DNA of 64,000 nt from Mycobacterium numidiamassiliense (GTDB lineage Bacteria; Actinomycetota; Actinomycetes; Mycobacteriales; Mycobacteriaceae), in the NCBI RefSeq assembly GCF_900157365.1, contig NZ_FUEZ01000004.1, forward strand, positions 3,273,066 through 3,337,065, written 5' to 3'. A program made the translations under genes and the position numbers. Positions 42,608 to 50,912 of the stretch are shown in pieces. The notes under the pieces are model-generated. The model was not told where the DNA came from and ran no database searches. It saw only the letters and a program-made list of their open reading frames with translations. Position 1 is the stretch's first letter, and each line of letters begins with the position of its first letter.

Positions 42608-43282
42608 ATGGCTGAAGTGCTCTCGGTCAACGTGGCTCGCGCGCGAACGAATCCCGATCCACGCGGGCAGTCGAACGTGACCGGCATCGACAAGGTCGCC
42701 GCGGCCGAGGCGGTCGCGGTGCGCGCACCGGGTCCGATGCATGGAGGCCTGGGCAGCGGCCTGGTCGGCGACACCATCGGCAATCCGAAAGTCCATGGCG
42801 GTGACGACCAGGCCGTCTATGCCTACGCGCGAGAAGACCTGGACGACTGGGAAATTCAGCTCCAGCGCACGCTCACCAACGGAATGTTCGGTGAGAATCT
42901 GACCACTTCGGGCATCGATGTGACGAACGCGCGGATCGGTGAACGCTGGCGCGTCGGAAGCGATGGCGTGGTTCTTGAAGTGTCGGCGCCGCGGACACCA
43001 TGCCGCACCTTCGCCGCGTTTCTGCACCTGAACCACTGGATCAAAACCTTCACGCAAGCGGGAAAGCCCGGCGCCTACCTCCGGGTGATCTCACCGGGAT
43101 CGGTGCGCGGCGGCGACACCATCACCATCGACCACCGCCCGGATCATGATGTGACCATCGGACTGGTTTTTCGCGCCCGGATGTCGGAGCCGGAGCTGCT
43201 GCCCCGGCTGTTGGTGGCGGACGCGCTTTCGGCGGAGTTGAAGGAGTACGCCCAGCGACGAGCGTCGTCGAACCCCCGCTAA
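42608..43282 (+). CDS. MOSC-domain protein (YiiM-like)
   Basis: A 224-aa MOSC protein. The MOSC core runs from GGDDQAVYAYAREDLDDWEIQL through FGENLTTSGIDVTNARIGERWRVGSDGVVLEVSAPRTPC, with the conserved Cys in TPCRTF. MOSC proteins transfer sulfur to, or bind, the molybdenum cofactor, and YiiM-type members reduce N-hydroxylated compounds. It starts 10 bp after xfp. A mod transporter lies 4 kb away, but a direct link is not shown. Confidence 0.87.
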   Translation: MAEVLSVNVARARTNPDPRGQSNVTGIDKVAAAEAVAVRAPGPMHGGLGSGLVGDTIGNPKVHGGDDQAVYAYAREDLDDWEIQLQRTLTNGMFGENLTTSGIDVTNARIGERWRVGSDGVVLEVSAPRTPCRTFAAFLHLNHWIKTFTQAGKPGAYLRVISPGSVRGGDTITIDHRPDHDVTIGLVFRARMSEPELLPRLLVADALSAELKEYAQRRASSNPR

Positions 43283-43329
43283 ACGCCGAAGTCAGCGGGC
43301 CTGGAGGGCGTCACCGGTAAACTGGCCGA

Positions 43330-44091
43330 ATGCCTGACGCGACAGTTGCCCCCGACACCCATTCGCTGGTGTCGCAGCTGTCGGCGCTGCACCGGTTCCG
43401 CGTTCATCTCGACCTCGGCGTTGTCGTCGTCGTGCTGGTGCTCACGAACCTGATCGCGCACTTCACCACGCCGCTGGCCAGCATCGCGACGGTGCCGGCC
43501 GCGGCGGTCGGCCTGGTGATCTTGATGCGGTCCAACGGCCTGGACTGGGCCGACCTGGGCCTGGGCCGCGAACACTGGAAGTCCGGGCTGGGTTACGCGG
43601 TGGGCGCGGTGGCCGTCGTGGCCTCGGTGATCGCGATCGGTGTGCTGCTGCCCATGACCCGGCCGATGTTCATGAACAACCACTACGCCACGATCTCCGG
43701 TGCGCTGATCGCCTCGATGGTGATCATCCCGCTGCAAACCGTGATCCCCGAGGAGCTGGCGTTCCGCGGAGTGCTGCACGGCGCGCTGCATCGGGCGTGG
43801 GGCTTTCGCGGGGTCGCACTGGCGGGGTCGCTGCTGTTCGGTTTGTGGCATGTGGCAACTTCGCTGGGGCTGACCAGCGGCAACGTCGGCTTTACCCGGA
43901 TCTTCGGCGGCGGCGTCGTCGGGATGGTGGCCGGGGTGACGATGGCGGTAGTGGCCACCGGCGCGGCCGGATTCGTCTTCAGCTGGCTGCGCCGGCGCAG
44001 CGGCAGCCTGATCGCGCCGATCGCGCTGCACTGGTCACTGAACGGCCTGGGCGCCCTGGCCGCCGCGCTGGTCTGGCACCTGTCGGCCTGA
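43330..44091 (+). CDS. CPBP-family intramembrane metalloprotease (Rv1863c-like)
   Basis: A 253-aa membrane protein with about six to eight helices. The CPBP/Abi motifs are complete: EELAFRGVLHGAL (EExxxR), FGLWHVATSLG (FxxxH) and HWSLNGLGALAA. Such proteases process prenylated or signal-related proteins; its target is unknown. The basic, proline-free loops and position match Rv1863c. It ends 7 bp before the convergent adhA stop. Confidence 0.85.
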   Translation: MPDATVAPDTHSLVSQLSALHRFRVHLDLGVVVVVLVLTNLIAHFTTPLASIATVPAAAVGLVILMRSNGLDWADLGLGREHWKSGLGYAVGAVAVVASVIAIGVLLPMTRPMFMNNHYATISGALIASMVIIPLQTVIPEELAFRGVLHGALHRAWGFRGVALAGSLLFGLWHVATSLGLTSGNVGFTRIFGGGVVGMVAGVTMAVVATGAAGFVFSWLRRRSGSLIAPIALHWSLNGLGALAAALVWHLSA

Positions 44092-44097
44092 GGCCCG

Positions 44098-45123
44098 TCA
44101 CACCAGCAACACCGCGGCGCCGGCGATGCGCCCGGCGGCCAGATCAGCCAGCGCCCGATCGGCTTCTCCGAGCGGGTATTCCGGTGTTGTGACGTCGATG
44201 TGATGCCGGCCCGCAAAATCGAGGAACTCCCGCGCGTCGGCCCGGGTGTTCGAGGTGACCGAGCGAACCTGCCGCTCTTGGAACAGGTGACGCTGGTAGT
44301 TCAGCGGCGGGATGTCCGACAGGTGTATTCCGGCGATCGCCAAAGTGCCGCCTCGGTCCAGCGCCTCGAGCGCGGGGAGCACCAGATCGCCGACCGGAGC
44401 GAACAGGATCGCGGCATCCAGCGGTACCGGCGGCGGATCGGCCGCACCCTGCGCCGACGCGGCGCCGAGCTCGAGGGCCAGCTCTCGTGCCTCTGCGCCG
44501 CGGGTCATCACGTGCACCTCGGCGCCTTGCGCCAGCGCGACCTGGGCGGTGATATGCGCGCTGCCACCGAAGCCGTACAGACCCAACCGCCCACCGGGCG
44601 GTAGCTCGGCGCGCAGCAGGGACCGGTATCCGATAATGCCGGCGCACAACAACGGCGCCAGCTCGCTGTCGGTATAGCCGCTCGGCAGGTGATGTGCGAA
44701 AGCCGCAGGGACCGTGGCGAATTCGGCGTAGCCGCCGTCGGCGTCCCAGCCGGTGTAGCGGGACTGCGGGCACAGGTTCTCGTCGCCGCGACGACAGTAC
44801 GTGCACACCCCGCAGGTGTGCCGCAGCCACGCGATGCCGACCCGGTCCCCCACCGCGAACCCGTCACCGGCCTGCGGGCCGACCTCGAGGACCTCCCCGA
44901 CCACTTCGTGGCCGGGGGTGACCCGTTCGCGGTGCACCGGCAGATCGCCCTCGGTGACGTGCAGATCGGTGCGGCAGACTCCGCACGCGCGCACGGCCAC
45001 CAGTAACTCCGACGGCCCCGGCCGCGGCACTTCGGCGCTGACCTCCTCAAGCGGCCGGGTGTCCATCGGGCCGGGCCGGCGCACCCGCCAGGCGCGCATC
45101 GTCGAGGTTGACGCTGGGGTCAT
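44098..45123 (-). CDS. adhA: Zinc alcohol dehydrogenase AdhA
   Basis: A 341-aa medium-chain dehydrogenase. Catalytic zinc residues are in RACGVCRTDLHVTEG and PGHEVVGEV; the structural zinc loop is HTCGVCTYCRRGDENLC; the cofactor loop is LYGFGGSAHITAQVALAQG, in which GFGGSAH replaces the usual GxGxxG. It matches Rv1862 by position. ATG 45123 is chosen, though an in-frame ATG at 45099 (MRAWRVR) is close. The alcohol substrate is unknown. Confidence 0.88.
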   Translation of the reverse strand: MTPASTSTMRAWRVRRPGPMDTRPLEEVSAEVPRPGPSELLVAVRACGVCRTDLHVTEGDLPVHRERVTPGHEVVGEVLEVGPQAGDGFAVGDRVGIAWLRHTCGVCTYCRRGDENLCPQSRYTGWDADGGYAEFATVPAAFAHHLPSGYTDSELAPLLCAGIIGYRSLLRAELPPGGRLGLYGFGGSAHITAQVALAQGAEVHVMTRGAEARELALELGAASAQGAADPPPVPLDAAILFAPVGDLVLPALEALDRGGTLAIAGIHLSDIPPLNYQRHLFQERQVRSVTSNTRADAREFLDFAGRHHIDVTTPEYPLGEADRALADLAAGRIAGAAVLLV

Positions 45124-45189
45124 CCCCTCATCATGCCGCTGGGCGCGGCCGCTGGGCGCGGCGGGACGGAGGGCGTAAAGAGGTCGGCG

Positions 45190-45483
45190 CTACAGAGTCT
45201 TCGTGCGCGAGGTGGCGAATTTGTAGATCACCAACAGGATCACCGCACCCACCAGCGCACCGAGGAACGAGTGCTGGATCGGCGGGTGAATGTCGAATTG
45301 ATGCGGGGGGAAGACGATGCTGCCTAGTGTGCCGCCGACGTAGGAGCCGATTATGCCGAGGAGTGCGGTTGCGACCCACCCCATCGGCTGTTTGCCCGGC
45401 ACGACGAGACGCGCGACCAAGCCGACGACGAGACCTAAGACGATCAGCCAGATAATGTGCAGAATCACGACCGGCTCCTTCAA
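45190..45483 (-). CDS. GlsB/YeaQ/YmgE-type membrane protein (Rv1861-like)
   Basis: A 97-aa protein with three membrane segments: HIIWLIVLGLVVGLVARLVVPG, GWVATALLGIIGSYVGGTLGSIV and SFLGALVGAVILLVIYKF. This is the transglycosylase-associated (GlsB/YeaQ) family, stress-linked small membrane proteins without proven enzymatic activity. A GGAGC site precedes ATG 45483. The spacer of about 160 bp to apa (45484-45644) shows no gene. Confidence 0.85.
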   Translation of the reverse strand: MKEPVVILHIIWLIVLGLVVGLVARLVVPGKQPMGWVATALLGIIGSYVGGTLGSIVFPPHQFDIHPPIQHSFLGALVGAVILLVIYKFATSRTKTL

Positions 45484-45644
45484 GTATTCGCTGATAGAGG
45501 GGACGCCGGAGGTATACCCCGCAGCGATCAGCTCAACCGCGCCGGCGAATCGTGACTTCCGGTGTCAGGATTCGGCTTAACGCGCCGTCCTGCGCGCATC
45601 CAGAGCTGTCGAGGGTTGCCGACTCGCTCTTCGCACTTGCGGAA

Positions 45645-46646
45645 CTAGGTCGTCGGCAGGGTCCGCGTCGTGGGCGGTGTGGCTGCCGGGGCGTCCGTCG
45701 CGGGCGCGGGAGCGGGCGCCCCCGGAGCCGGCGGCGGCCCCGGCGGAGCACCGACAACCGGCGGGCTGGGAACCGGAGCGGGGGCCCCGGCCGAGGGCGG
45801 CGGGGCAGTCCAGGGCTGGATCGACTCGGCCAGCGCCTTGGCCACGCCCTTGTCGACCGCGTCGTTCGACGTCCCCAGATACACCACGAACCACCGCTGC
45901 GGGGGTCCGCCGCTGGGCGACTGCGCCGCGCTGACCACGCCCGTCCAGATCTGGCCGTTCGGCTTGGAGGCGTCACTGAACTTGACCTCGTAGAACGAGG
46001 CGCTTCCGGTGAGTCCGTTGGCGCCGGTGAGCGGCGTGGCCTCCTGGTTGATCCGGGTGCCCGGATACGGCATGAAGAACTCACCCATGTCCGAACCCAG
46101 CCGGACCGCGGCCTTGGCGTCGTTCGCCTCGGCGCTGGCGTACAGCTTCTGATCGAGCCGGCCCATCACGATGCGGGTGTCGTTGGCGACGGGCGGCGCC
46201 TGGCCGGGCGCCGGCGGCGGTCCCGTCGTCTTGCTGAGCAGCTCCGAGCCGTAGTCGAGGTGGGTCGCGTCCGACTCGACCCAGCCGGGCGGCACGATGA
46301 AGCTGAAGCCGCCGAGGGCGTTGCCAACCCGCCCGGCGTTCGGGTCGAGGAAGCGGCCCAACCCGGAGTCTCTAGAAGAAGAATAGACCGGAGCGGGAGC
46401 ACCAGGGACCGCGGGAGCGCCGGGGACCGCCGGTGTGGGCGAGGCCGCCGGCGCGGGCGACGCCGGTGCGCCGGCCGGAGGCGGTGCGGCCGTCGTGGTT
46501 GCCGGGACCGGGGTCGGAACCTCGGGATCGGCGTTCGCGATCGCCGGAAAGGCGATGCTGACGGCGCTGGCACTGGTCACCGTGGCAATCGCCAGCGTCG
46601 CCCACAGCCCTTTGCGGCGTTGCAAGTGCGGGTCCACCTGATTCAT
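45645..46646 (-). CDS. apa: Alanine/proline-rich antigen Apa (fibronectin attachment protein)
   Basis: A 333-aa secreted glycoprotein. After the signal peptide (LATLAIATVTSASAVSIAFPAIANA), residues 40-90 and about 275-333 are Pro/Ala/Thr-rich, typical O-mannosylation regions. The folded centre includes FSFIVPPGWVESDATHLDYGSELL, IVMGRLDQKLYAS, and SFYEVKFSDASKPNGQIWTGVV, which covers the fibronectin-binding region. It binds fibronectin and surfactant protein A in M. tuberculosis. It lies between modC and the GlsB-type gene, as in H37Rv. Confidence 0.93.
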   Translation of the reverse strand: MNQVDPHLQRRKGLWATLAIATVTSASAVSIAFPAIANADPEVPTPVPATTTAAPPPAGAPASPAPAASPTPAVPGAPAVPGAPAPVYSSSRDSGLGRFLDPNAGRVGNALGGFSFIVPPGWVESDATHLDYGSELLSKTTGPPPAPGQAPPVANDTRIVMGRLDQKLYASAEANDAKAAVRLGSDMGEFFMPYPGTRINQEATPLTGANGLTGSASFYEVKFSDASKPNGQIWTGVVSAAQSPSGGPPQRWFVVYLGTSNDAVDKGVAKALAESIQPWTAPPPSAGAPAPVPSPPVVGAPPGPPPAPGAPAPAPATDAPAATPPTTRTLPTT

Positions 46647-46755
46647 GGCGACGAACCTACCGTGTTACGGCCGTGAGGCAAGGATGGCTTGCTGGGAGAT
46701 GCGATGCGGATTCGCCGTTGTTGCCAACACGCAACCTGATGCGCGTCTGCGCAGT

Positions 46756-47871
46756 TCACGTGCTGCGGCCGGCGTGTCGCTGCGCCGACGGATACAGCGC
46801 GACTTCGACGGCCTTGACGACGAACCACACCCGCTCGCCGGGCGTCAGCTGCAGCTCGGCGGCGGCCTCGACGGTGATCTCGGCGGCCAGCCCGGGCGCG
46901 CCGCCGGGCTGTTCGGGCCCCCGCACCAATACCGCGGACCCGCGGATGTCCAGCTCGGCCACGGTCACCTCGACGCAGTTGCGCGGGCTGCCGTGCGGCC
47001 GGTCCCGGTACACGGCCACCGCGGTCGGCGCGCACACCGCGATCGCGGCCTGGCCGTCGGAAAGGCCGTCGGCCGCGGTCCCGTACCAGTGCCCGCCGGA
47101 CGCCGCCCGCAGCGAGCCATCCGGTTCGATGGTCCCGTTGACCAGGTTGATTCCGGCGATGCGCGCACCGAAATGGCTGCGCGGCGCGGTGAGCACCTTG
47201 GGCACCGGGCCGATCTCGCCGATCTTCCCGGATTCCAGCACCAGCACCCGGTCGGCGAGGGTGAACACGTCCAACAGGTCGTGGGTGATCAGGATGACGG
47301 CGCAGCCGCTGCGGGTGACGACGGTGCGCAGCACGGCGCGGATGGCCGCGGCCGCGGAGACATCGAGCCCGCTCAGCGGCTCGTCGAGCAGCAGCACATC
47401 AGGTTCGGCGGCCAGCGCCCGCGCGATCGCGACTCGTTGGGCTTGCCCGCCGGAGAGCTGCCGGGGCTTTCGGTCGGCCAACTGGTCGGCGTCCACCGCG
47501 CCCAGCCAGCGCAGCGCCGTCTCCCGCTGCCTGGCCTGCCCGAAACCGAACATCCCGCGACGGCTGTGCGGGCCGAAGGCGACGTTTGCGACGACGCTCA
47601 GGTGCGGGAACAGCAGCGGGTCCTGCAGCAGCAGGCCCACCCGGCGATCGTGCGTTGGCACGTCCACCCCGGCCGCCGTGTCGGTCAACACCCGATCCCC
47701 CAACCGCACGACGCCCTCATCGGGCCGGAGCAGCCCGGCGATGACATGAAGGGCGGTCGATTTGCCCGCGCCGTTGGGTCCCAGCACCGCGAGCACCTCA
47801 CCCGCCGATACCGAAAACTCCACATCCAGCGAGCGGTCGGCCACCACCGCGCGAAGCTGCAGCTCGCTCAC
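46756..47871 (-). CDS. modC: Molybdate ABC transporter ATPase ModC
   Basis: A 371-aa ABC ATPase. Walker A is GPNGAGKST, the signature LSGGQAQRVAIARALA, Walker B LLLDEPLSGLD and the H-loop ITHDLLD. The C-terminal 130 residues form a MOP/TOBE domain (VEVTVAELDIRGSAVLV), which binds molybdate or tungstate. It energises import through ModB. It starts 7 bp after the modB stop, so the two are co-transcribed. Confidence 0.95.
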   Translation of the reverse strand: MSELQLRAVVADRSLDVEFSVSAGEVLAVLGPNGAGKSTALHVIAGLLRPDEGVVRLGDRVLTDTAAGVDVPTHDRRVGLLLQDPLLFPHLSVVANVAFGPHSRRGMFGFGQARQRETALRWLGAVDADQLADRKPRQLSGGQAQRVAIARALAAEPDVLLLDEPLSGLDVSAAAAIRAVLRTVVTRSGCAVILITHDLLDVFTLADRVLVLESGKIGEIGPVPKVLTAPRSHFGARIAGINLVNGTIEPDGSLRAASGGHWYGTAADGLSDGQAAIAVCAPTAVAVYRDRPHGSPRNCVEVTVAELDIRGSAVLVRGPEQPGGAPGLAAEITVEAAAELQLTPGERVWFVVKAVEVALYPSAQRHAGRST

Positions 47872-47877
47872 CGGCGG

Positions 47878-48642
47878 CTACCTGGCGTCGTTTCCGGTCA
47901 GCGCGCGCGCACCCACGCCCAGCACCACCACCGCTGCCACCGCCACCAGCAGGATCGACAACGCCACCGCCGCGTCGGCATCGGTCACCCGCTGCAGGTA
48001 TATCTCCAGCGGCAGCGTGCGGGTCACACCCTGCCGCGAGCCCGCGAAGGTCAGCGTTGCGCCGAACTCCCCCAGCGAGCGGGCGAAGGCCAGCACCGCC
48101 CCGGACACGATGCCCGGCAGCAGCAGCGGCAGGGTGACCCGCCACCACACCGTGCTCGGCCGCGCTCCCAGCGTCGCGGCCACCACTTCGTAGTCGGCTC
48201 CCGCGGTCCGGGCCGCACCCTCGAGCGAGATCACCAGGAAGGGCAGCGAGACGAACGTCTGCGCCAAGACCACCGCCGTCGTGCTGAACGCGATGCTGAG
48301 TCCGGCGGCCTCCAGGTACTGACCGATCAATCCGAGCCGGCCGAACGCGTAGAGCAGCGCGATGCCGCCCACCACCGGGGGCAGCACCAGCGGCAGCAGG
48401 ATCAGTGGCCGCAGCAAACGGACCAGCAGCCCCCTGCTGCGAGCCAGCACCAAAGCCATCGGCACCCCGAGCAGAACGCACAACCCGGTGCTCGCGGCGG
48501 CCGTTTTAAGGCTCAGCAACAGCGCCGTCTTCGACGAGGAGCTGGTGATCAGCGACCAGAAATTGGGCCAGTCGACCTTTACCGCGATCGCGATGAGTGG
48601 CAGGACCACGAAGAGGGTCCCCGCGGCGGCGGGGACGTACAC
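47878..48642 (-). CDS. modB: Molybdate ABC transporter permease ModB
   Basis: About 254 aa with five to six membrane helices. The EAA-type loop AARTAGADYEVVAATLGARPSTVWWRVTLPLLLPG couples to ModC. GTG 48642 is the first canonical start, but the in-frame residues before it (TDLPRW) match the M. tuberculosis ModB N-terminus, which begins further upstream. Only ATT (48675) or CTG (48654) could start before the upstream stop at 48684. An ATT start with AGGTAAG upstream is possible. modA is not directly upstream. Confidence 0.88.
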   Translation of the reverse strand: MYVPAAAGTLFVVLPLIAIAVKVDWPNFWSLITSSSSKTALLLSLKTAAASTGLCVLLGVPMALVLARSRGLLVRLLRPLILLPLVLPPVVGGIALLYAFGRLGLIGQYLEAAGLSIAFSTTAVVLAQTFVSLPFLVISLEGAARTAGADYEVVAATLGARPSTVWWRVTLPLLLPGIVSGAVLAFARSLGEFGATLTFAGSRQGVTRTLPLEIYLQRVTDADAAVALSILLVAVAAVVVLGVGARALTGNDAR

Positions 48643-48800
48643 CCAACGGGGCAGGTCTGTACTACGCGCGCTAATACGTACTTACCTAAAGGCAGGTCGG
48701 CTGGGGTTGAAAGCCCTGTCGGGAGAACGTAACACCTCAGCAGCGTCGGGCTATGGCACCGCGAGGAACGAGTGCTGCTCGAGCGCGTCAGCGTTGTTTT

Positions 48801-49304
48801 TCACGGTGCGAGTTGGACGTGGCCTCGCGGAGGTTGGGAGGGAGGCGTCGTCTGCTGTGGTGCGGGCCCGTCCTGATTGGGTGGTGGCGATTGCGGCTCT
48901 TCTACTCGCGGTGCCGGCGGCGCGACAGGTGCCTGCGGCGCCACAGGTGGCGCTGGCCGGACAGGCTGCGCGGGCGCGACAGGTGGCGCTGGCCGGACAG
49001 GCTGCGCGGGCGCGACAGGCGGCGCGATCGGATTTATCGACGGCGCCGGGGTTTGTGGCGGGTCAGGTGTGATCTCCCCCAACGGGAGCGGCCGGATCCT
49101 TGCGGTGGATACCGTGCCGTGGGCGTCAAATTCCGGTCGGCCCTGCTGCGATCGGACCCAAACCGGAAAGTGCGCTGCGCCCGCCAGGCTCAAGACGGTA
49201 CCTATCAAGGCGGCGATCGCCGCGCGCTCAGTACGTATCCGTCGCCTGCGATCAGCCGTCACGCCGCGTTCCTCATCTGCGGGTCTGGCGAAAGGCCCTG
49301 TCAT
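48801..49304 (-). CDS. Proline-rich membrane-anchored protein
   Basis: A 167-aa protein: basic cytoplasmic start (ADRRRRIRTERAA), one membrane helix (IAALIGTVLSLAGAAHFPVW, residues 30-50), then about 100 extracytoplasmic residues dominated by proline, alanine and valine. Tandem 12-residue units built on PPVAPAQPVRPA come from a 36-bp DNA repeat. No domain is recognised; such tails often span the cell wall. It sits between modB and modA, separating the operon. A start within the first 15 residues is possible. Confidence 0.62.
   Translation of the reverse strand: MTGPFARPADEERGVTADRRRRIRTERAAIAALIGTVLSLAGAAHFPVWVRSQQGRPEFDAHGTVSTARIRPLPLGEITPDPPQTPAPSINPIAPPVAPAQPVRPAPPVAPAQPVRPAPPVAPQAPVAPPAPRVEEPQSPPPNQDGPAPQQTTPPSQPPRGHVQLAP
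48943..49014 (+). repeat. Perfect 36-bp tandem repeat, two copies
   Basis: Two identical 36-bp units (48943-48978 and 48979-49014), each beginning ACAGGTGGCGCTGGCCGGAC, followed by a partial third unit. The unit length keeps the frame of the proline-rich minus-strand gene, adding 12 residues per copy, so copy number may vary between strains like a VNTR. Confidence 0.9.
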
Positions 49305-49427
49305 AGTTCAGGGTTACAACCAGTTACGATATTCATCATCGCAGACGCAAGACGTCTCCACTGTTGCCGCTGGGTGTCGCTTGATTAGATACCAGGCAGA
49401 CGACGTCGAAGAAACGGAAATCCTGCC

Positions 49428-49805
49428 GTGCCAACCGGCATCTCCTGCCCCGCAGGCGCTCTGCTCAGCGCCTCGGCGGTGCTGACCGCGACAATTATTT
49501 GCGCTGGCGCGGCGGGCGCCGACCCTAGTCAGCAGGATCAGTTTGTTGCGCTGCTCCAACAATTGCAGATTCCCCCCGTCGATAACGTGCCCGCGCTCGT
49601 CGCCCAAGCCCATCAGATTTGTGGCGAACTCGATGGCGGCACCTCGGTGGACACCGTGGTGAACAACGAGATGAACATTTCGTTTGGGGACAGTCCGGCT
49701 CTACATCTACAGCCGGATCGCGTGAGAAGAACCGTGGTCAGATTCATCACCGCATCCGTGACCGTCTACTGCCCAAAGCATCAAGGAGAACTTCCGCCGC
49801 CCTGA
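49428..49805 (+). CDS. Secreted DUF732-type protein
   Basis: A 125-aa exported protein: signal peptide with core LLSASAVLTATIICAGAAGADP, then the DUF732 domain. The domain has FVALLQQLQIPPVDNVPALVAQAHQICGELDGG and the partner cysteine in VYCPKH. DUF732 proteins are small mycobacterial secreted proteins of unknown role. It runs opposite to both mod halves and is divergent from the proline-rich gene. GTG 49428 is preceded by GGAAAT. Confidence 0.77.
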   Translation: MPTGISCPAGALLSASAVLTATIICAGAAGADPSQQDQFVALLQQLQIPPVDNVPALVAQAHQICGELDGGTSVDTVVNNEMNISFGDSPALHLQPDRVRRTVVRFITASVTVYCPKHQGELPPP

Positions 49806-49892
49806 GACAACACGCGGAAGGACCCAGCGGGATGGGCGGAATCGGCATCACCAGCCACCGCCCCGCGTCCGCTGGTCGGTGCACGCGACTGA

Positions 49893-50669
49893 TCAGGGCT
49901 TGGCGAAGCCCAATTGGGCCAGGATCTGCTGGCCGTTGTCGGACGTCACCAGCGTGACGAACTTTTGCGCCAGCGCCGGCCGCGGCGCCTTCTTCAACAC
50001 CGCGATCGGATAGACGTTGACCGCGCCGGAGGCCTCGGGAAAGTTGACCGTCGTCACCTTGTTTCCGGCGTTCTTGGCGTCGGTGACGTAGACCAGCCCG
50101 GCATCGACCTGACCGGTGATCACTTTGTCCAGGGTGTCGGTCACGCTGGGTTCTTCACTGACCGGGTTGAGGTGTACCCCTGTGCTGTCCTCGATGCGCT
50201 GGGTCGCCGCTCCGCACGGCACCGGCTGCTGGCAGGTGACCACGCTGATTCCCGGCTTGGTGAGATCAGCGAAAGCGGCGATCTTCTTCGGGTTGCCGGG
50301 GGCGGTGACGATGACCAGCGTGTTGGCAGCGAAGTTCGTCGGATCGCCGGCCAATAGCCCGGCCTTGACGACGGTGCTCATCTGCGCGTTGTCGGCCGAC
50401 GCGAAGACATCGGCCGTCGCTCCTTGGGTCAACTGCGTCGCGAGCTCCGAGGAGCCGGCGAACTCGAATTCGACGCCGCCGCCGGGATTGTCGCTCTTGA
50501 ACCGCTCACTGAGCTGAGTGAACGCGGGCTTCAGTGAGGCCGCGGCGAACACCACGATCGACCCTGCGAGTGTCGTCGTCTGGGATGGCGGCGGAGACGG
50601 TGCTTTCTGGCTACATCCCGCCAGGCTCGCGATCAGCAATGTCGACACCAAAACGGCCACCTGACGCAT
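49893..50669 (-). CDS. modA: Molybdate-binding lipoprotein ModA
   Basis: A 258-aa substrate-binding lipoprotein: signal peptide MRQVAVLVSTLLIASLAGC with lipobox LAGC. The solute-binding fold shows VVFAAASLKPAFTQLSERF, FEFAGSSELATQLTQGATADVFASAD and the hinge segment GQVDAGLVYVTDAKNAG. It captures molybdate or tungstate for ModBC. ATG 50669 places the signal correctly. In H37Rv modA is adjacent to modB, while here about 1.2 kb with two other genes lies between. Confidence 0.93.
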   Translation of the reverse strand: MRQVAVLVSTLLIASLAGCSQKAPSPPPSQTTTLAGSIVVFAAASLKPAFTQLSERFKSDNPGGGVEFEFAGSSELATQLTQGATADVFASADNAQMSTVVKAGLLAGDPTNFAANTLVIVTAPGNPKKIAAFADLTKPGISVVTCQQPVPCGAATQRIEDSTGVHLNPVSEEPSVTDTLDKVITGQVDAGLVYVTDAKNAGNKVTTVNFPEASGAVNVYPIAVLKKAPRPALAQKFVTLVTSDNGQQILAQLGFAKP

Positions 50670-50912
50670 GGGTGAAACCCTATCCTCGCGACACGGTGGG
50701 CCGCGTGTGGACCGACGCGGATCAGTGCAGCGCGCCGGCGTCGCACCGTCGGCCAAGAATAGTTATCGAATCGTCCGCGCGTCGTGGCGTCCTTAATTTC
50801 CCCTTAGAGCTACTGTCCAGTAACATCGTTTCGATCGACGCCATAACACGCTGAGATCCCAGGAATCGACGAAGTGCCAGGGTCTGGGTTCAACGGTGAA
50901 CATGAGGAGGTC

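Noticed and set aside
41339..43057. A 572-aa minus-strand open frame opposite xfp and the MOSC gene
   Set aside because: It crosses two well-supported genes on the other strand, has no recognisable domain and shows the antisense composition typical of high-GC shadows.
48943..49014. The 36-bp repeat as a CRISPR array
   Set aside because: The units are directly adjacent with no spacers and encode an in-frame proline-rich repeat.
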